NCBI GenBank assembly: GCA_050261915.1
Contig: JBLNDT010000059.1
Coordinates: 1-62,835, forward strand
Direction: 5' to 3'
Length of the DNA: 62,835 bases
From: UBA699 sp050261915
Lineage (GTDB): Bacteria; Bacillota; Clostridia; Clostridiales; Clostridiaceae
Both the position numbers and the translations under genes were made by a program. Below the pieces are notes generated by a model. The model saw nothing but the letters and a program-made list of their open reading frames with translations, was not told where the DNA came from and did not search any database. Each line of letters starts with the position of its first letter. Within the stretch, counting starts at the first letter, position 1. Positions 25,575 through 34,530 of this stretch are shown piece by piece.

Positions 25575-26021
25575 ATGGAAAAAGAAGAATTTCAAGTTGA
25601 ACTAAGTGTTAATGAAATAAAAAAAATAATACCACACAGATACCCCTTTTTACTTGTGGACAGAATAACTTATCTAGAGCCTGGGATAAAGGCTGTTGGG
25701 TATAAAAACGTTAGTGCTAATGAAGAATTTTTTCAGGGACATTTTCCAGAGGAGCCTGTTATGCCAGGGGTACTTATAGTTGAAGCTCTTGCTCAGACTG
25801 GTGCAGCAGCGATATTAAGCGATGAAAGATTCAAGGGGAAAATTGCATTCTTTGGAGGCATTAAAAATGCCAAGTTCAGAAGGAAGGTAGTTCCTGGAGA
25901 TGTCTTAAGACTTGAAACTGAGATTATAAAGATCAAAGGACCTGCTGGCATTGGAAGTGCTGTTGCCTATGTAGGGGATAAAAAAGCATGTGAAGCAGAA
26001 CTTATGTTTATGATTGGATAA
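25575..26021 (+). CDS. fabZ: 3-hydroxyacyl-ACP dehydratase
   Basis: The protein has 148 residues from the ATG at 25575; an in-frame GTG at 25566 lies within the ribosome site. It is a hot-dog fold protein with IIPHRYPFLLVDRI (catalytic His) and FFQGHFPEEPVMPGVLIVEALAQ (catalytic Glu). It dehydrates 3-hydroxyacyl-ACP. No FabA, FabM or FabN gene is present to explain unsaturated fatty-acid synthesis. Confidence 0.95.
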   Translation: MEKEEFQVELSVNEIKKIIPHRYPFLLVDRITYLEPGIKAVGYKNVSANEEFFQGHFPEEPVMPGVLIVEALAQTGAAAILSDERFKGKIAFFGGIKNAKFRRKVVPGDVLRLETEIIKIKGPAGIGSAVAYVGDKKACEAELMFMIG

Positions 26022-26052
26022 GTTAAATAATATTTGAAATGGAGATTTTAAA

Positions 26053-27396
26053 GTGTTTAATAAAATACTTATTGCAAACAGAGGAGAAATAGCTGTAAGG
26101 ATAATCAGAGCCTGCAAGGAAATGGGGATTTCAACTGTAGCAGTATATTCCGAAGCAGACAAGGATGCTCTTCATACCCATATGGCAGATGAAGCAGTGT
26201 GTATAGGTCCTGCAGCAGCAAAAGACAGCTACCTTAACATACACAATATTCTGAGTGCTACCGTGTTAACCGGCGCGGAGGCAATACATCCTGGGTTTGG
26301 GTTTTTATCAGAGAACAGCAGATTTGCAAAAATGTGCAAAGAGTGTAATATTACTTTTATAGGGCCAGAGCCTGAATGTATAGACAAAATGGGTAACAAA
26401 TCCAATGCAAGAGACATTATGATAAGTGCCGGTGTGCCAGTAGTTCCTGGATCAGACGGGGCAATCAGGACAGAAGAGCAGCTAATAAAAACAGCTGCAG
26501 AAATTGGCTATCCTGTTATGATCAAGGCTTCTGCCGGTGGTGGTGGAAGAGGAATAAGAATAGTTCATGAAAAAGAAAGGCTTATTAAGGACTATGAAAG
26601 TGCAAAGGCTGAGGCAAAAGCAGCCTTTGGAGATGACACCATATACATGGAAAAGTTCGTTGAAAAGCCAAGACATGTTGAAATTCAAATACTTGGAGAT
26701 AAGCATGGAAATGTTGTATATCTTGGAGAAAGAGACTGCTCTATACAAAGAAGAAATCAGAAGGTACTAGAGGAAGCTCCATGTCCAATTATGACTGAAA
26801 GACTTAGAAAGCTAATGGGAGAAACTGCAGTAAAGGCAGCTAAAGCTGTAAACTATGACAATGCAGGTACTATCGAGTTTCTCTTAGATAAAAGCGGTGA
26901 CTTTTATTTTATGGAAATGAATACCCGTATTCAGGTTGAACATCCAATAACTGAAATGATTACTGGTATAGATTTGATAAAGGAACAAATAAAAGTTGCT
27001 GCAGGGGAAGAAATTGAGTTTACTCAGTCTGATATTAAGCTTCATGGCCATGCTATAGAATGCAGAATAAATGCGGAAAACCCTGAAAAAGGCTTTATGC
27101 CTTCACCAGGAAAGGTGGAAAACCTTATAGTGCCTGGAGGCTACAATGTAAGAATTGACAGTGCAGTTTATCCTGGATACGTAATACCTCCAAATTATGA
27201 TTCCATGATTGCAAAGCTTATTGTACATGGAAAGGACAGAAATGAAGCAATCTCAAAGATGAAAAGGGCACTTTCAGAGTTTGTTATTGAAGGTGTTCAT
27301 ACAAATATAGATTTCCAATATCAAATCTTATCTGATGAAGATTTTGCTTCAGGAAATTATGATACAGGTTTTATTGCCAGGAAAACCAGTGTTTAG
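26053..27396 (+). CDS. accC: Biotin carboxylase of acetyl-CoA carboxylase
   Basis: The protein has 447 residues from a GTG, with GGAG 8-9 bases before it. It is an ATP-grasp enzyme: FNKILIANRGEIAVRIIRAC, the glycine-rich loop ASAGGGGRGIRIV, and EMNTRIQVEHPITE. It carboxylates biotin on AccB with ATP and bicarbonate. Confidence 0.96.
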   Translation: MFNKILIANRGEIAVRIIRACKEMGISTVAVYSEADKDALHTHMADEAVCIGPAAAKDSYLNIHNILSATVLTGAEAIHPGFGFLSENSRFAKMCKECNITFIGPEPECIDKMGNKSNARDIMISAGVPVVPGSDGAIRTEEQLIKTAAEIGYPVMIKASAGGGGRGIRIVHEKERLIKDYESAKAEAKAAFGDDTIYMEKFVEKPRHVEIQILGDKHGNVVYLGERDCSIQRRNQKVLEEAPCPIMTERLRKLMGETAVKAAKAVNYDNAGTIEFLLDKSGDFYFMEMNTRIQVEHPITEMITGIDLIKEQIKVAAGEEIEFTQSDIKLHGHAIECRINAENPEKGFMPSPGKVENLIVPGGYNVRIDSAVYPGYVIPPNYDSMIAKLIVHGKDRNEAISKMKRALSEFVIEGVHTNIDFQYQILSDEDFASGNYDTGFIARKTSV

Positions 27397-27428
27397 TATA
27401 GTGTTTTCTGCAGGAGGTGAAGATATTT

Positions 27429-28295
27429 ATGAATAATATATTCAAGAAAAAATATATTACTGTAAGCAAAACTCCTATAAAAAAGGATGTAAATGTTGAA
27501 AATAAACCCTCCATACCTGGAGGGTTATGGGTTAAATGCGACAAATGCGGACAGATAATATACAAAGAGGATTTGGAAAACAACCTTAAGGTTTGTCCTT
27601 ATTGTAATCATCATTTTAGAATGAGTGCCAGAGAAAGAGTGGAATTTCTTACAGACTCTGATACTTTTATTGAGTTTGATGAAAATATGCAGTCTGTAAA
27701 TCCCCTTGATTTTGAAGGCTATGAGGAAAAAATAAAGATACTTATGCAAAAAACCGGATTAAACGAGGCTGTGGTAACAGGAAAATGTAGCATATACGGC
27801 CAGGAGTCCGTTTTATGTGTAATGGACAGCTTTTTTATGATGGGAAGCATGGGCTCCGTAGTTGGGGAAAAAATTGTAAGGGCAGTAGAAAAAGCCATTG
27901 AATTAAAGCTTCCTGTAATAATATTTACAACTTCAGGGGGGGCAAGAATGCAGGAGGGTATGTATTCCCTTATGCAGATGGCTAAAACAAGTGCTGCACT
28001 AGGAAAATTAAGTGATGCAGGACTGCTTTATGTAACAGTTCTTACAGATCCAACCACAGGAGGGGTAACTGCAAGCTTTGCTTCACTTGGGGATATAATA
28101 CTTGCTGAGCCTGGAGCATTAGTCGGCTTTGCTGGAAGAAGGGTAATTGAGGAAACTATTAGGAAAAAGCTCCCTGATGATTTCCAAAGTGCAGAGTTTT
28201 TAATTGAACATGGATTTATCGATAAGATCGTTCATAGAAAAGAACTTAAAAGCATGTTGAAAAATATTTTGTTTATTCACAGGGATAGGAGGTAG
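27429..28295 (+). CDS. accD: Acetyl-CoA carboxylase carboxyltransferase beta subunit
   Basis: The protein has 288 residues from the ATG at 27429. The in-frame GTG at 27417 is part of the AGGAGGTGA ribosome site. An N-terminal zinc ribbon (CDKCGQ and CPYCNHH) precedes the crotonase-fold domain with TSGGARMQEG and the oxyanion glycines. It works with AccA. Confidence 0.96.
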   Translation: MNNIFKKKYITVSKTPIKKDVNVENKPSIPGGLWVKCDKCGQIIYKEDLENNLKVCPYCNHHFRMSARERVEFLTDSDTFIEFDENMQSVNPLDFEGYEEKIKILMQKTGLNEAVVTGKCSIYGQESVLCVMDSFFMMGSMGSVVGEKIVRAVEKAIELKLPVIIFTTSGGARMQEGMYSLMQMAKTSAALGKLSDAGLLYVTVLTDPTTGGVTASFASLGDIILAEPGALVGFAGRRVIEETIRKKLPDDFQSAEFLIEHGFIDKIVHRKELKSMLKNILFIHRDRR

Positions 28296-28298
28296 TTT

Positions 28299-29120
28299 AT
28301 GGCTGTTGGAGATTTTAAAACTAAAAAAAGTGCATGGGATAGACTAACTCTTGTTAGAATGATAGAAAGACCTACAGCCCTGGATTATATAAACAGAATT
28401 TTTGATTCCTTTATAGAATTTCATGGAGACAGGTGCTATCATGATGACGCAGCAATTGTAGGTGGAGTAGCTCTTCTAGATGGAGTTCCTGTAACAGTAA
28501 TAGGTCATCAAAAGGGAAGAAATATAAATGAAAACATAAAGAGAAACTTTGGCATGCCTGAACCTGATGGTTACAGAAAAGCATTAAGGCTTATGAAGCA
28601 GGCTGAAAAGTTTAAACGCCCTGTAATTTTGTTTGTAGATACTAAAGGTGCCCATTGTGACATGGAAGCAGAGGAAAGAGGACAAGGAGAAGCTATTGCG
28701 AGAAACCTTCTTGAAATGTCTAAACTTAAAACTCCAAGTATATCCATAGTTATTGGTGAAGGGGGAAGCGGAGGAGCTTTAGCCCTTGCTGTTTCAGATC
28801 AGGTATGGATGCTTGAAAATGCCATATATTCAGTACTTTCACCAGAGGGGTTTGCAGGAATACTCTGGAAGGATGGTTCAAGAGCTAAGGAAGCTGCAAA
28901 CATAATGAGAATTACAGCAAAAGACCTAAAGGAATTTGGAATAATAGACAAGATAATAAAAGAGCCTTATGGAGGAGCACATAAAAATGTGGATAAGCTT
29001 GCTGGAGATATAAAAAAGGCACTTGTTGCTTCAGTAGATACGCTTAGCTCCATGCCAGTGAATAAATTAATTGAAGAAAGATATAATAAATTTAGAAATA
29101 TGGGTAAATTTATTGGATAA
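28299..29120 (+). CDS. accA: Acetyl-CoA carboxylase carboxyltransferase alpha subunit
   Basis: The protein has 273 residues, somewhat shorter at the N-terminus than the enterobacterial form, as is usual in clostridia. Blocks GHQKGRN, NFGMPEPDGYRKALRLM and GEGGSGGALAL are characteristic. It is the last gene of the fatty-acid operon, three bases after accD. Confidence 0.96.
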   Translation: MAVGDFKTKKSAWDRLTLVRMIERPTALDYINRIFDSFIEFHGDRCYHDDAAIVGGVALLDGVPVTVIGHQKGRNINENIKRNFGMPEPDGYRKALRLMKQAEKFKRPVILFVDTKGAHCDMEAEERGQGEAIARNLLEMSKLKTPSISIVIGEGGSGGALALAVSDQVWMLENAIYSVLSPEGFAGILWKDGSRAKEAANIMRITAKDLKEFGIIDKIIKEPYGGAHKNVDKLAGDIKKALVASVDTLSSMPVNKLIEERYNKFRNMGKFIG

Positions 29121-29122
29121 AG

Positions 29123-29150
29123 CATTTGCATAGAAATATGCAAATGTTTT
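29123..29150 (+). terminator. Terminator of the fatty-acid operon
   Basis: CATTTGCATA and TATGCAAATG form a ten-base perfect stem closed by a GAAA tetraloop, followed by TTTT. It overlaps the start of the leader of the next gene. Confidence 0.93.
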
Positions 29151-29170
29151 TATTATAAGGAGTGTGTAAT

Positions 29171-30118
29171 ATGGGGATAAAAGCACTATTAACCTTTGAT
29201 TATGGTAAAAGTAAAATGGATAGTTTAAGAGACCTTGGTTACGATATAACGTTTATTGAGGACAACAAGGTAAGGTCTGTTCCTGAACTTTTGGATACAG
29301 AAGTTATTGTATGCTACGATCCATTTAAAGCATTGGATATAACCAAAATGAACAAATTAAAGTGGATTCAGCTTTCAAGTGCTGGAATAGATCAACTGCC
29401 TATAAATTATGTAAAACAAGAAGGAATTGTAATAACAAACAATAAGGGTGGTTACAGCATACCCATGGGGGAGTGGGTAGTACTAAAAATACTTGAAATG
29501 CTTAAACACAGTTTTAAACTTTATAAAAATCAAGAAAATAAGTTATGGAAAATGGATTCAAGTGTAGTGGAACTTTGCGGTAAAACCGTAGGGTTTTTAG
29601 GTACAGGTGAAATCGCAAAGCAATCTGCAAAAAGGCTCCAGGGATTTGAAACCAGGATACTTGGAACAAATACCAGTGGAAGCGAAACAGAATACTTTCA
29701 TAAATGCTATTCAAATGATGAAACTGCAGTGATGCTTAAACAATGCGATATTGTTGTAATCACTGTTCCATATACAAACAGCACACACAAAATGATAGAC
29801 AAAAATATGATAAATATAATGAAGGATGGTGTATACATTGTTAATGTTGCAAGGGGAAGCATCATTGATGAAGCTGCATTAATTTCCGAGCTGAATTCAG
29901 GTAAAATAGCTGCAGCGGCTTTGGATGTTGTAGAAGAGGAACCACTTACTATGGAGAGTCCTCTATGGTCAATGGAAAATGTTATAATAACTCCCCATAA
30001 TTCATGGATGTCAGAAAAAAAAGATGAAAGAAGGTTTAACCTTTTTTATGAAAACCTGAAAAATTATGCAGAGGGCAAGGAGCTTAAAAATAAAGTTAAT
30101 CTAAGCAAGGGGTATTAG
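29171..30118 (+). CDS. D-isomer 2-hydroxyacid dehydrogenase
   Basis: The protein has 315 residues from the ATG at 29171, eight bases after AAGGAG; the GTG at 29162 overlaps that site. The NAD motif is GKTVGFLGTGEIAKQSA, and NVARGSIIDEAALI and the catalytic TPHNSWMS histidine are visible. It reduces a 2-oxoacid or related substrate with NAD(P)H; which one is unknown. Its stop overlaps the end of the convergent subtilase gene by four bases. Confidence 0.87.
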   Translation: MGIKALLTFDYGKSKMDSLRDLGYDITFIEDNKVRSVPELLDTEVIVCYDPFKALDITKMNKLKWIQLSSAGIDQLPINYVKQEGIVITNNKGGYSIPMGEWVVLKILEMLKHSFKLYKNQENKLWKMDSSVVELCGKTVGFLGTGEIAKQSAKRLQGFETRILGTNTSGSETEYFHKCYSNDETAVMLKQCDIVVITVPYTNSTHKMIDKNMINIMKDGVYIVNVARGSIIDEAALISELNSGKIAAAALDVVEEEPLTMESPLWSMENVIITPHNSWMSEKKDERRFNLFYENLKNYAEGKELKNKVNLSKGY

Positions 30119-31317
30119 GGAAGCAGTTTATTTACATCAACCATCCCAGCACCCTGAGCCCACTTTGAGAAGCTCTGCATCTTACAGGAAACCTTCAGCA
30201 TTGAAAGTACATCCTTATAGTTTAAATTAGGATTGTTTTCAAGGAGTAATGCACATAAACCGCTTATAAAGGCCGCAGAGCAGGAGGTGCCGCTTCGTGA
30301 GATATAGGGAGAATCTAAAGATTTTGGGTAAAGCTTAATTCCATTTCTTTCGGAAATATAGCTTATGTCTGAGTTTATAGAACAAATATCAACTGCCGCC
30401 GCAGAAAGGTCCGGTTTTTCTGATTTTCCAAAGGGCCCTCTTGAACTTAATTTAAAGGGAGCAATTTCATTTTTTGTAGTATCTACACCTGCAACGGTTA
30501 TAGAGAAATCCAAAGTTGAAATACCTATAATTGAGCCATCTTCATCTCCTTTATTTCCAGCTGCAACAACAATAATTATACCTTTGTCTGCTGCAGTTTT
30601 AAAAAGTTTGAGAAAAAGTGATTCTATATGGGGTTCATGGTATTTGGTTTCAAATGGAAGGCATATAATCCTTAGATTATACTCTTCAGCTTCATTAATA
30701 AGGGTGGAAAGCCCAAATAGTATATCTGAAATTTTACCGCATCCGCTGCTATTAAAGGCTTTAACTGAGTAAACACAAGAATCGGGGGCTATGCCTTTAT
30801 AAACCCCCTTTGAAAGGGAGCCGTTTCCGCAAATAATTCCAGCCATAAAGGTACCATGTCCGTTATCATCATATGGATGTTGAAATTTGTTAATTAAATC
30901 CATAAACTTAAATATCTTGTTTTTAGGATTTATCAGATCCGCATGGGGATAAGTTCCACTGTCTATAATTCCAATGCATATGTTTTTCCCAGTTAAACGG
31001 AGATTGTTATTTATGCTTATTCTGTTTGCTGGACCCACCGAGGTGCTGGAAAGAAAAGCTTCCAGGTCATAGCATATATAATTTATACCTGGGTATTCCA
31101 AAAGCCGGTTAGCTCCCTCTGGCGAAATACTGGCAGCTATAGTAGATATCAGTGGCAATGAATAAATAATTGCACCATGGCATAATTTTATTTTTTTTTC
31201 AATTACCTTCATATTCAGTTCAGATTTGCAAATAACTATAATTCTTAGTTTCTTATAATATTTATTTTTAATGGCATCTTTTAATGAAGGGTCTATTTTT
31301 GGATTTAATAAAAACAT
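30115..31317 (-). CDS. Subtilisin-like serine protease without signal peptide
   Basis: The protein has 400 residues. The catalytic triad is visible in IGIIDSGTYPHADL (Asp), NGHGTFMAGII (His) and SRSGTSCSAAFISG (Ser), and VVAAGNKGDE gives the oxyanion Asn. Residues about 25-90 resemble an I9-type propeptide (ending near EYPGINYICYD). No secretion signal is present, as the N-terminus MFLLNPKIDPSLKDAIKNKY is hydrophilic after a few residues. It may therefore act inside the cell or the developing spore. It stands alone between its neighbours. Confidence 0.88.
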   Translation of the reverse strand: MFLLNPKIDPSLKDAIKNKYYKKLRIIVICKSELNMKVIEKKIKLCHGAIIYSLPLISTIAASISPEGANRLLEYPGINYICYDLEAFLSSTSVGPANRISINNNLRLTGKNICIGIIDSGTYPHADLINPKNKIFKFMDLINKFQHPYDDNGHGTFMAGIICGNGSLSKGVYKGIAPDSCVYSVKAFNSSGCGKISDILFGLSTLINEAEEYNLRIICLPFETKYHEPHIESLFLKLFKTAADKGIIIVVAAGNKGDEDGSIIGISTLDFSITVAGVDTTKNEIAPFKLSSRGPFGKSEKPDLSAAAVDICSINSDISYISERNGIKLYPKSLDSPYISRSGTSCSAAFISGLCALLLENNPNLNYKDVLSMLKVSCKMQSFSKWAQGAGMVDVNKLLP

Positions 31318-31380
31318 TGTTTCTCCTAAAAAACTGCTTAATATATATTATAATTATTAACAATTCAATATGTGCAATGA

Positions 31381-31412
31381 AAAAAAAGACACCGATTTAT
31401 TTTAATCGGTGT
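31381..31412 (-). terminator. Terminator of the sigma factor gene
   Basis: On the minus strand ACACCGATT and AATCGGTGT form a nine-base stem with a six-base loop, followed by C and a run of seven T. Confidence 0.9.
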
Positions 31413-31419
31413 AAGATGT

Positions 31420-32259
31420 TCAATCATAGTAAAAAGGACTAAGTTTGCTGCTTCGTACAGGATGCCTCAATTTAACCAAAGCCTTTGCTTCAATCTGTCG
31501 GATACGTTCCCTGGTAACATGAAATTCTATTCCTACTTCCTCTAAAGTCTTCTCCTTATCATCAACAAATCCAAATCTAAGTGCTAAAACTCGCTGTTCC
31601 CTATGGGTCAAGGTTCCTAGTACATTGGCAACGGTTTCCTTCATAATGTTATTGTATGCTGAAATTTCAGGAGATATTGCAGCTACATCTTTTATAAATT
31701 CGCTTAAAGAGGTATCATCATCACCAATAAACATATCCAGGGACATTGGAGCAAAAACCAGGTTTCTAGTTCTAAAAACCTTCTCTTCACTTATTCCAAG
31801 CTCTAAAGCAATTTCTGCATCGGTGCATTCCCTGCCATACAGGAGTTCCAACTCAGCTGAGGCTCTGCTTACTTTATGCAGACTTTCAACCATATGTACA
31901 GGAATTCTAATTGTACTATTTTTATCCGCAAGAGACCTGCCAATGGCTTGTCTTATCCACCAGGTTGCATAGGTGCTTAGTTTGAAACCTTTTGACACGT
32001 CAAATTTTTCTACAGCTTTAATTAATCCAAGATTCCCTTCCTGGATTAAATCAAGAAGATTATTACCTGACTTTGAATATTTTTTTGCTATGCTTACAAC
32101 TAAACGAAGGTTAGCTTCTACTAGCTTGTTTTTTGCTTTATTATTTCCTAATCTCATCTGATAAAACAAGTCACTTTCCTCTTTAGAAGATAAAAGAGGT
32201 ATGGCACTAATTTGAATTAAGTATGACTGTAATGCATCCTCCTGGTCATAGGTACTCAT
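31420..32259 (-). CDS. SigA-like (group 2) RNA polymerase sigma factor
   Basis: The protein has 279 residues. Regions 1.2, 2, 3 and 4 are all present, and region 1.1 is missing. Region 2.3-2.4 reads FKLSTYATWWIRQAIGRSLA followed by NSTIRIPVHMVE, and region 4.2 reads LEEVGIEFHVTRERIRQIEA; both are very close to SigA. It should therefore recognise promoters like those of SigA, yet it is shorter than a primary sigma factor. Such secondary factors serve stress or stationary-phase roles elsewhere. AAGGAGG precedes the ATG. Confidence 0.88.
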   Translation of the reverse strand: MSTYDQEDALQSYLIQISAIPLLSSKEESDLFYQMRLGNNKAKNKLVEANLRLVVSIAKKYSKSGNNLLDLIQEGNLGLIKAVEKFDVSKGFKLSTYATWWIRQAIGRSLADKNSTIRIPVHMVESLHKVSRASAELELLYGRECTDAEIALELGISEEKVFRTRNLVFAPMSLDMFIGDDDTSLSEFIKDVAAISPEISAYNNIMKETVANVLGTLTHREQRVLALRFGFVDDKEKTLEEVGIEFHVTRERIRQIEAKALVKLRHPVRSSKLSPFYYD

Positions 32260-32287
32260 AATATGAACCTCCTTAGGGATAATTAAA

Positions 32288-32308
32288 ACTTCGCCTAAAA
32301 GACGAAGT
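32288..32308 (-). terminator. Possible terminator of the LysR gene
   Basis: On the minus strand ACTTCG-N9-CGAAGT is followed by TTTAAT. The stem is only six bases long and lies 124 bases after the stop. Confidence 0.4.
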
Positions 32309-32431
32309 CAAAATTCTGCCTAACAATTTGCGTGTACAGTAGTTCAACTGAGAAGCAAATGCCATTATTATGTTTTATCATCAAATGTAATTTTATTTTA
32401 TCACCATAATTGGAAATTGCAATAGGGTATT

Positions 32432-33328
32432 TTATGTTTCAAAATTATATTTATTTTTGCATAGGTTGAAGAAGGCCTTTGCAGTAGGTGTTAAGGTACG
32501 TTTTGAACTAATTGCAAGATAAATATTTCTATTAATAGTTAAATCCTTTATCTTGCTCTTTTTTATATAACCGTTGGTTACATAATCATTGCATACATGT
32601 CTTGATACTACTGACACTCCAAGACCAGCTTTAACAAACTGGAATAGTGTATCCAGGCTGTTCACATCGTAGCAAACATTAAGATTGCTTATATCAATCT
32701 TGTTTTTATGGAGAATATCTTCGAATGTTTTTCTTGTGGCCGAATTTTTCTCTCTTAAAATAAAGCTGTATTTCATAAGTGCCTTAAGAGAAACTTCATC
32801 AGGAAGTTCCATAGATGGACTTGAAATTATAACAAGATCATCATCTATAAGCTTATAACATTTGATCTTCTCATCATTGACATATTCCCCGATTATGCCT
32901 AGCTCCGTATCAAATTTTATAATATTGTCTACTATTTGTCCTGAATTTAATTCTGATACATTGAAAATAACATTTGGATACATATTATGGAATTCTTTAA
33001 TCAGCTTAGGCACAATTGTATTGCAAGGAGTTGTGCTGGCAGCTAGGAAAAGTATTCCACCTACGGTGTCATTAAAACTTGATAGATAATTAACAGCTTT
33101 ATCTCTGGTGTTTAAAATGTCAATTGCATATTTAAGAAATGACTCTCCTGCAGGAGTTAAAATTACCTCCTTAGAAGTACGGTCGAAAAGCTGCACGCGA
33201 AGATCTTTTTCCAAACTTGCAATATGCGAACTTATTGCAGGCTGGGATAAGAAAATTGAATTTGCAGCTTTTGAAAAGCTTTTATGCTTGGCTACATTGA
33301 TAAAAGCTTCTATTTGTTTAAAATCCAT
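32432..33328 (-). CDS. LysR-family transcriptional regulator
   Basis: The protein has 298 residues. The N-terminal winged helix reads DFKQIEAFINVAKHKSFSKA and then FLSQPAISSHIASLEKDL; a periplasmic-binding-protein-like effector domain follows (about 90-295). The target is unknown. It is followed upstream on the same strand by a DMT-type small membrane protein, which ends in its own terminator, so the two are probably separate transcripts. GGGGGG precedes the ATG. Confidence 0.9.
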   Translation of the reverse strand: MDFKQIEAFINVAKHKSFSKAANSIFLSQPAISSHIASLEKDLRVQLFDRTSKEVILTPAGESFLKYAIDILNTRDKAVNYLSSFNDTVGGILFLAASTTPCNTIVPKLIKEFHNMYPNVIFNVSELNSGQIVDNIIKFDTELGIIGEYVNDEKIKCYKLIDDDLVIISSPSMELPDEVSLKALMKYSFILREKNSATRKTFEDILHKNKIDISNLNVCYDVNSLDTLFQFVKAGLGVSVVSRHVCNDYVTNGYIKKSKIKDLTINRNIYLAISSKRTLTPTAKAFFNLCKNKYNFET

Positions 33329-33411
33329 TTATATCCCCCCAAACGAACTATAAAAAACCCTTATACTATCTATTAGTTTATCACATATGATTTAAAATAA
33401 ATAGAAATTTA

Positions 33412-33438
33412 TAAAAAAAATGAAAAGGTCAACCTTTC
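33412..33438 (-). terminator. Terminator of the DMT-family gene
   Basis: On the minus strand AAAGG-TTGA-CCTTT overlaps the stop codon of the preceding gene and is followed by TCA and eight T. Confidence 0.65.
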
Positions 33439-33860
33439 CATTTAAATATAACTATTCCAAATATCATTATGCATATTCCTATTATTTTACTTACATGAAA
33501 AGGGACTTTGGTTGTATCAAAAAATCCAAATAAGTCGATAGCTGCAGCGGAAGCCAGCTGTGCAATAAGAATAACTGATATTGCATGGGTTGTACCCAGG
33601 AGTTTAATACCCTTCATAACAGTAAAAATAATAACAACTCCTAAAATTCCTCCAAGCATATATATTAAATTGGAATCTTTTAGGTTCTTAAAGTTTCCTC
33701 TTGCTGTGAAAAATAAAACAATCATAGTTACTGCAAGACCGGTGCCTTGAACGAAAAGGTTCGTTTCCCACTGGCCTATTTTATCTCCAAGCCTGGTATT
33801 GAAAACTCCTTGAAGGCTCATACATACTCCTGCAGCAATAGAATAGATAATTCCAAGCAT
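33429..33860 (-). CDS. DMT-superfamily membrane protein (DUF606/YdcZ-like)
   Basis: The protein has 143 residues and about five hydrophobic helices, with the family start MLGIIYSIAAGVCMSLQGVFNTRLGDKIG and a middle block GTTHAISVILIAQLASAAAIDLFGFF. Members are half-size drug/metabolite transporter-like proteins thought to work as dimers; no substrate is known. GAGGTGAGG precedes the ATG. Confidence 0.85.
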   Translation of the reverse strand: MLGIIYSIAAGVCMSLQGVFNTRLGDKIGQWETNLFVQGTGLAVTMIVLFFTARGNFKNLKDSNLIYMLGGILGVVIIFTVMKGIKLLGTTHAISVILIAQLASAAAIDLFGFFDTTKVPFHVSKIIGICIMIFGIVIFKWKG

Positions 33861-33908
33861 AACCTCACCTCTAGGTATAGTTTAACCTGAAATCATTAAA
33901 ATATTATT

Positions 33909-34358
33909 CTATTTGACCAAACACACATCAAGTATTTCCCTTTCCGAAAAACCAAAGGAGGAGCCAAGACTTAAGTAATCTTCAATTAAGGTAATATAAT
34001 GATCATAAGAAGAGCATACTACGAAATCATTTATATCTATATATAAATTTTCAAATTGAGATGTTAAGTTTAAGGTGCTTTTCTTAAATTCAATTTCATC
34101 AGGGGTAAATTTATTATCAAGCCCTAAGGAAATTATAAAGTGAAGGCAGTCAACGTATTTTTTAATTAAAACATTTTTATCATAATTTTTTTGTAAATTA
34201 CAATACTTAAAGCAGTTGGTCTCATTTGCCATTTCAGCAATTTTAACCTGTAGTGCCAGGATTTTTTCGTACTTGATTTCATGTTCATGGTTAGCTTTAT
34301 TTTTTAACACATTTTTATTAAAGCTATCCTGCATATTGAACAATTCTGAAAGTTTCAT
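33909..34358 (-). CDS. Dimeric dUTPase-like protein with altered metal ligands
   Basis: The protein has 149 residues from the ATG at 34358 (AAAGGCGG upstream); the longer open frame has no ribosome site. It begins MKLSELFNMQDSFNKNV and contains LALQVKIAEMANETNCFKY and KKYVDCLHFIISLGL, matching the all-alpha dimeric dUTPase family. In that family the metal ligands follow ExxE...ExxD. Here these read K39-I-A-E42 and K67-Y-V-D70, so two of four acidic ligands are lysine (codons checked: AAA in both). Hydrolysis of dUTP is therefore doubtful; a regulatory or binding role is possible. Confidence 0.78.
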   Translation of the reverse strand: MKLSELFNMQDSFNKNVLKNKANHEHEIKYEKILALQVKIAEMANETNCFKYCNLQKNYDKNVLIKKYVDCLHFIISLGLDNKFTPDEIEFKKSTLNLTSQFENLYIDINDFVVCSSYDHYITLIEDYLSLGSSFGFSEREILDVCLVK

Positions 34359-34477
34359 AAAAGCATGCCGCCTTTCATCACAAAAAATATCAACATAATA
34401 TATTTTAATATAATGAAAGAAATAAAGAAACACATGGAATCGGTTACAAAAAAATATTTTTAAACAGGGTCAGGTTT

Positions 34478-34528
34478 AATAAAAATATAGCTGCGGGATT
34501 CGCAGTTTTAACTGTTAATCCCGCAGCT
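34478..34528 (-). terminator. Terminator of hydF
   Basis: On the minus strand AGCTGCGGGATT and AATCCCGCAGCT form a perfect twelve-base stem, with an inner CAGTT/AACTG pairing in the loop. ATATTTTTATT follows. Confidence 0.88.
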
Positions 34529-34530
34529 TC

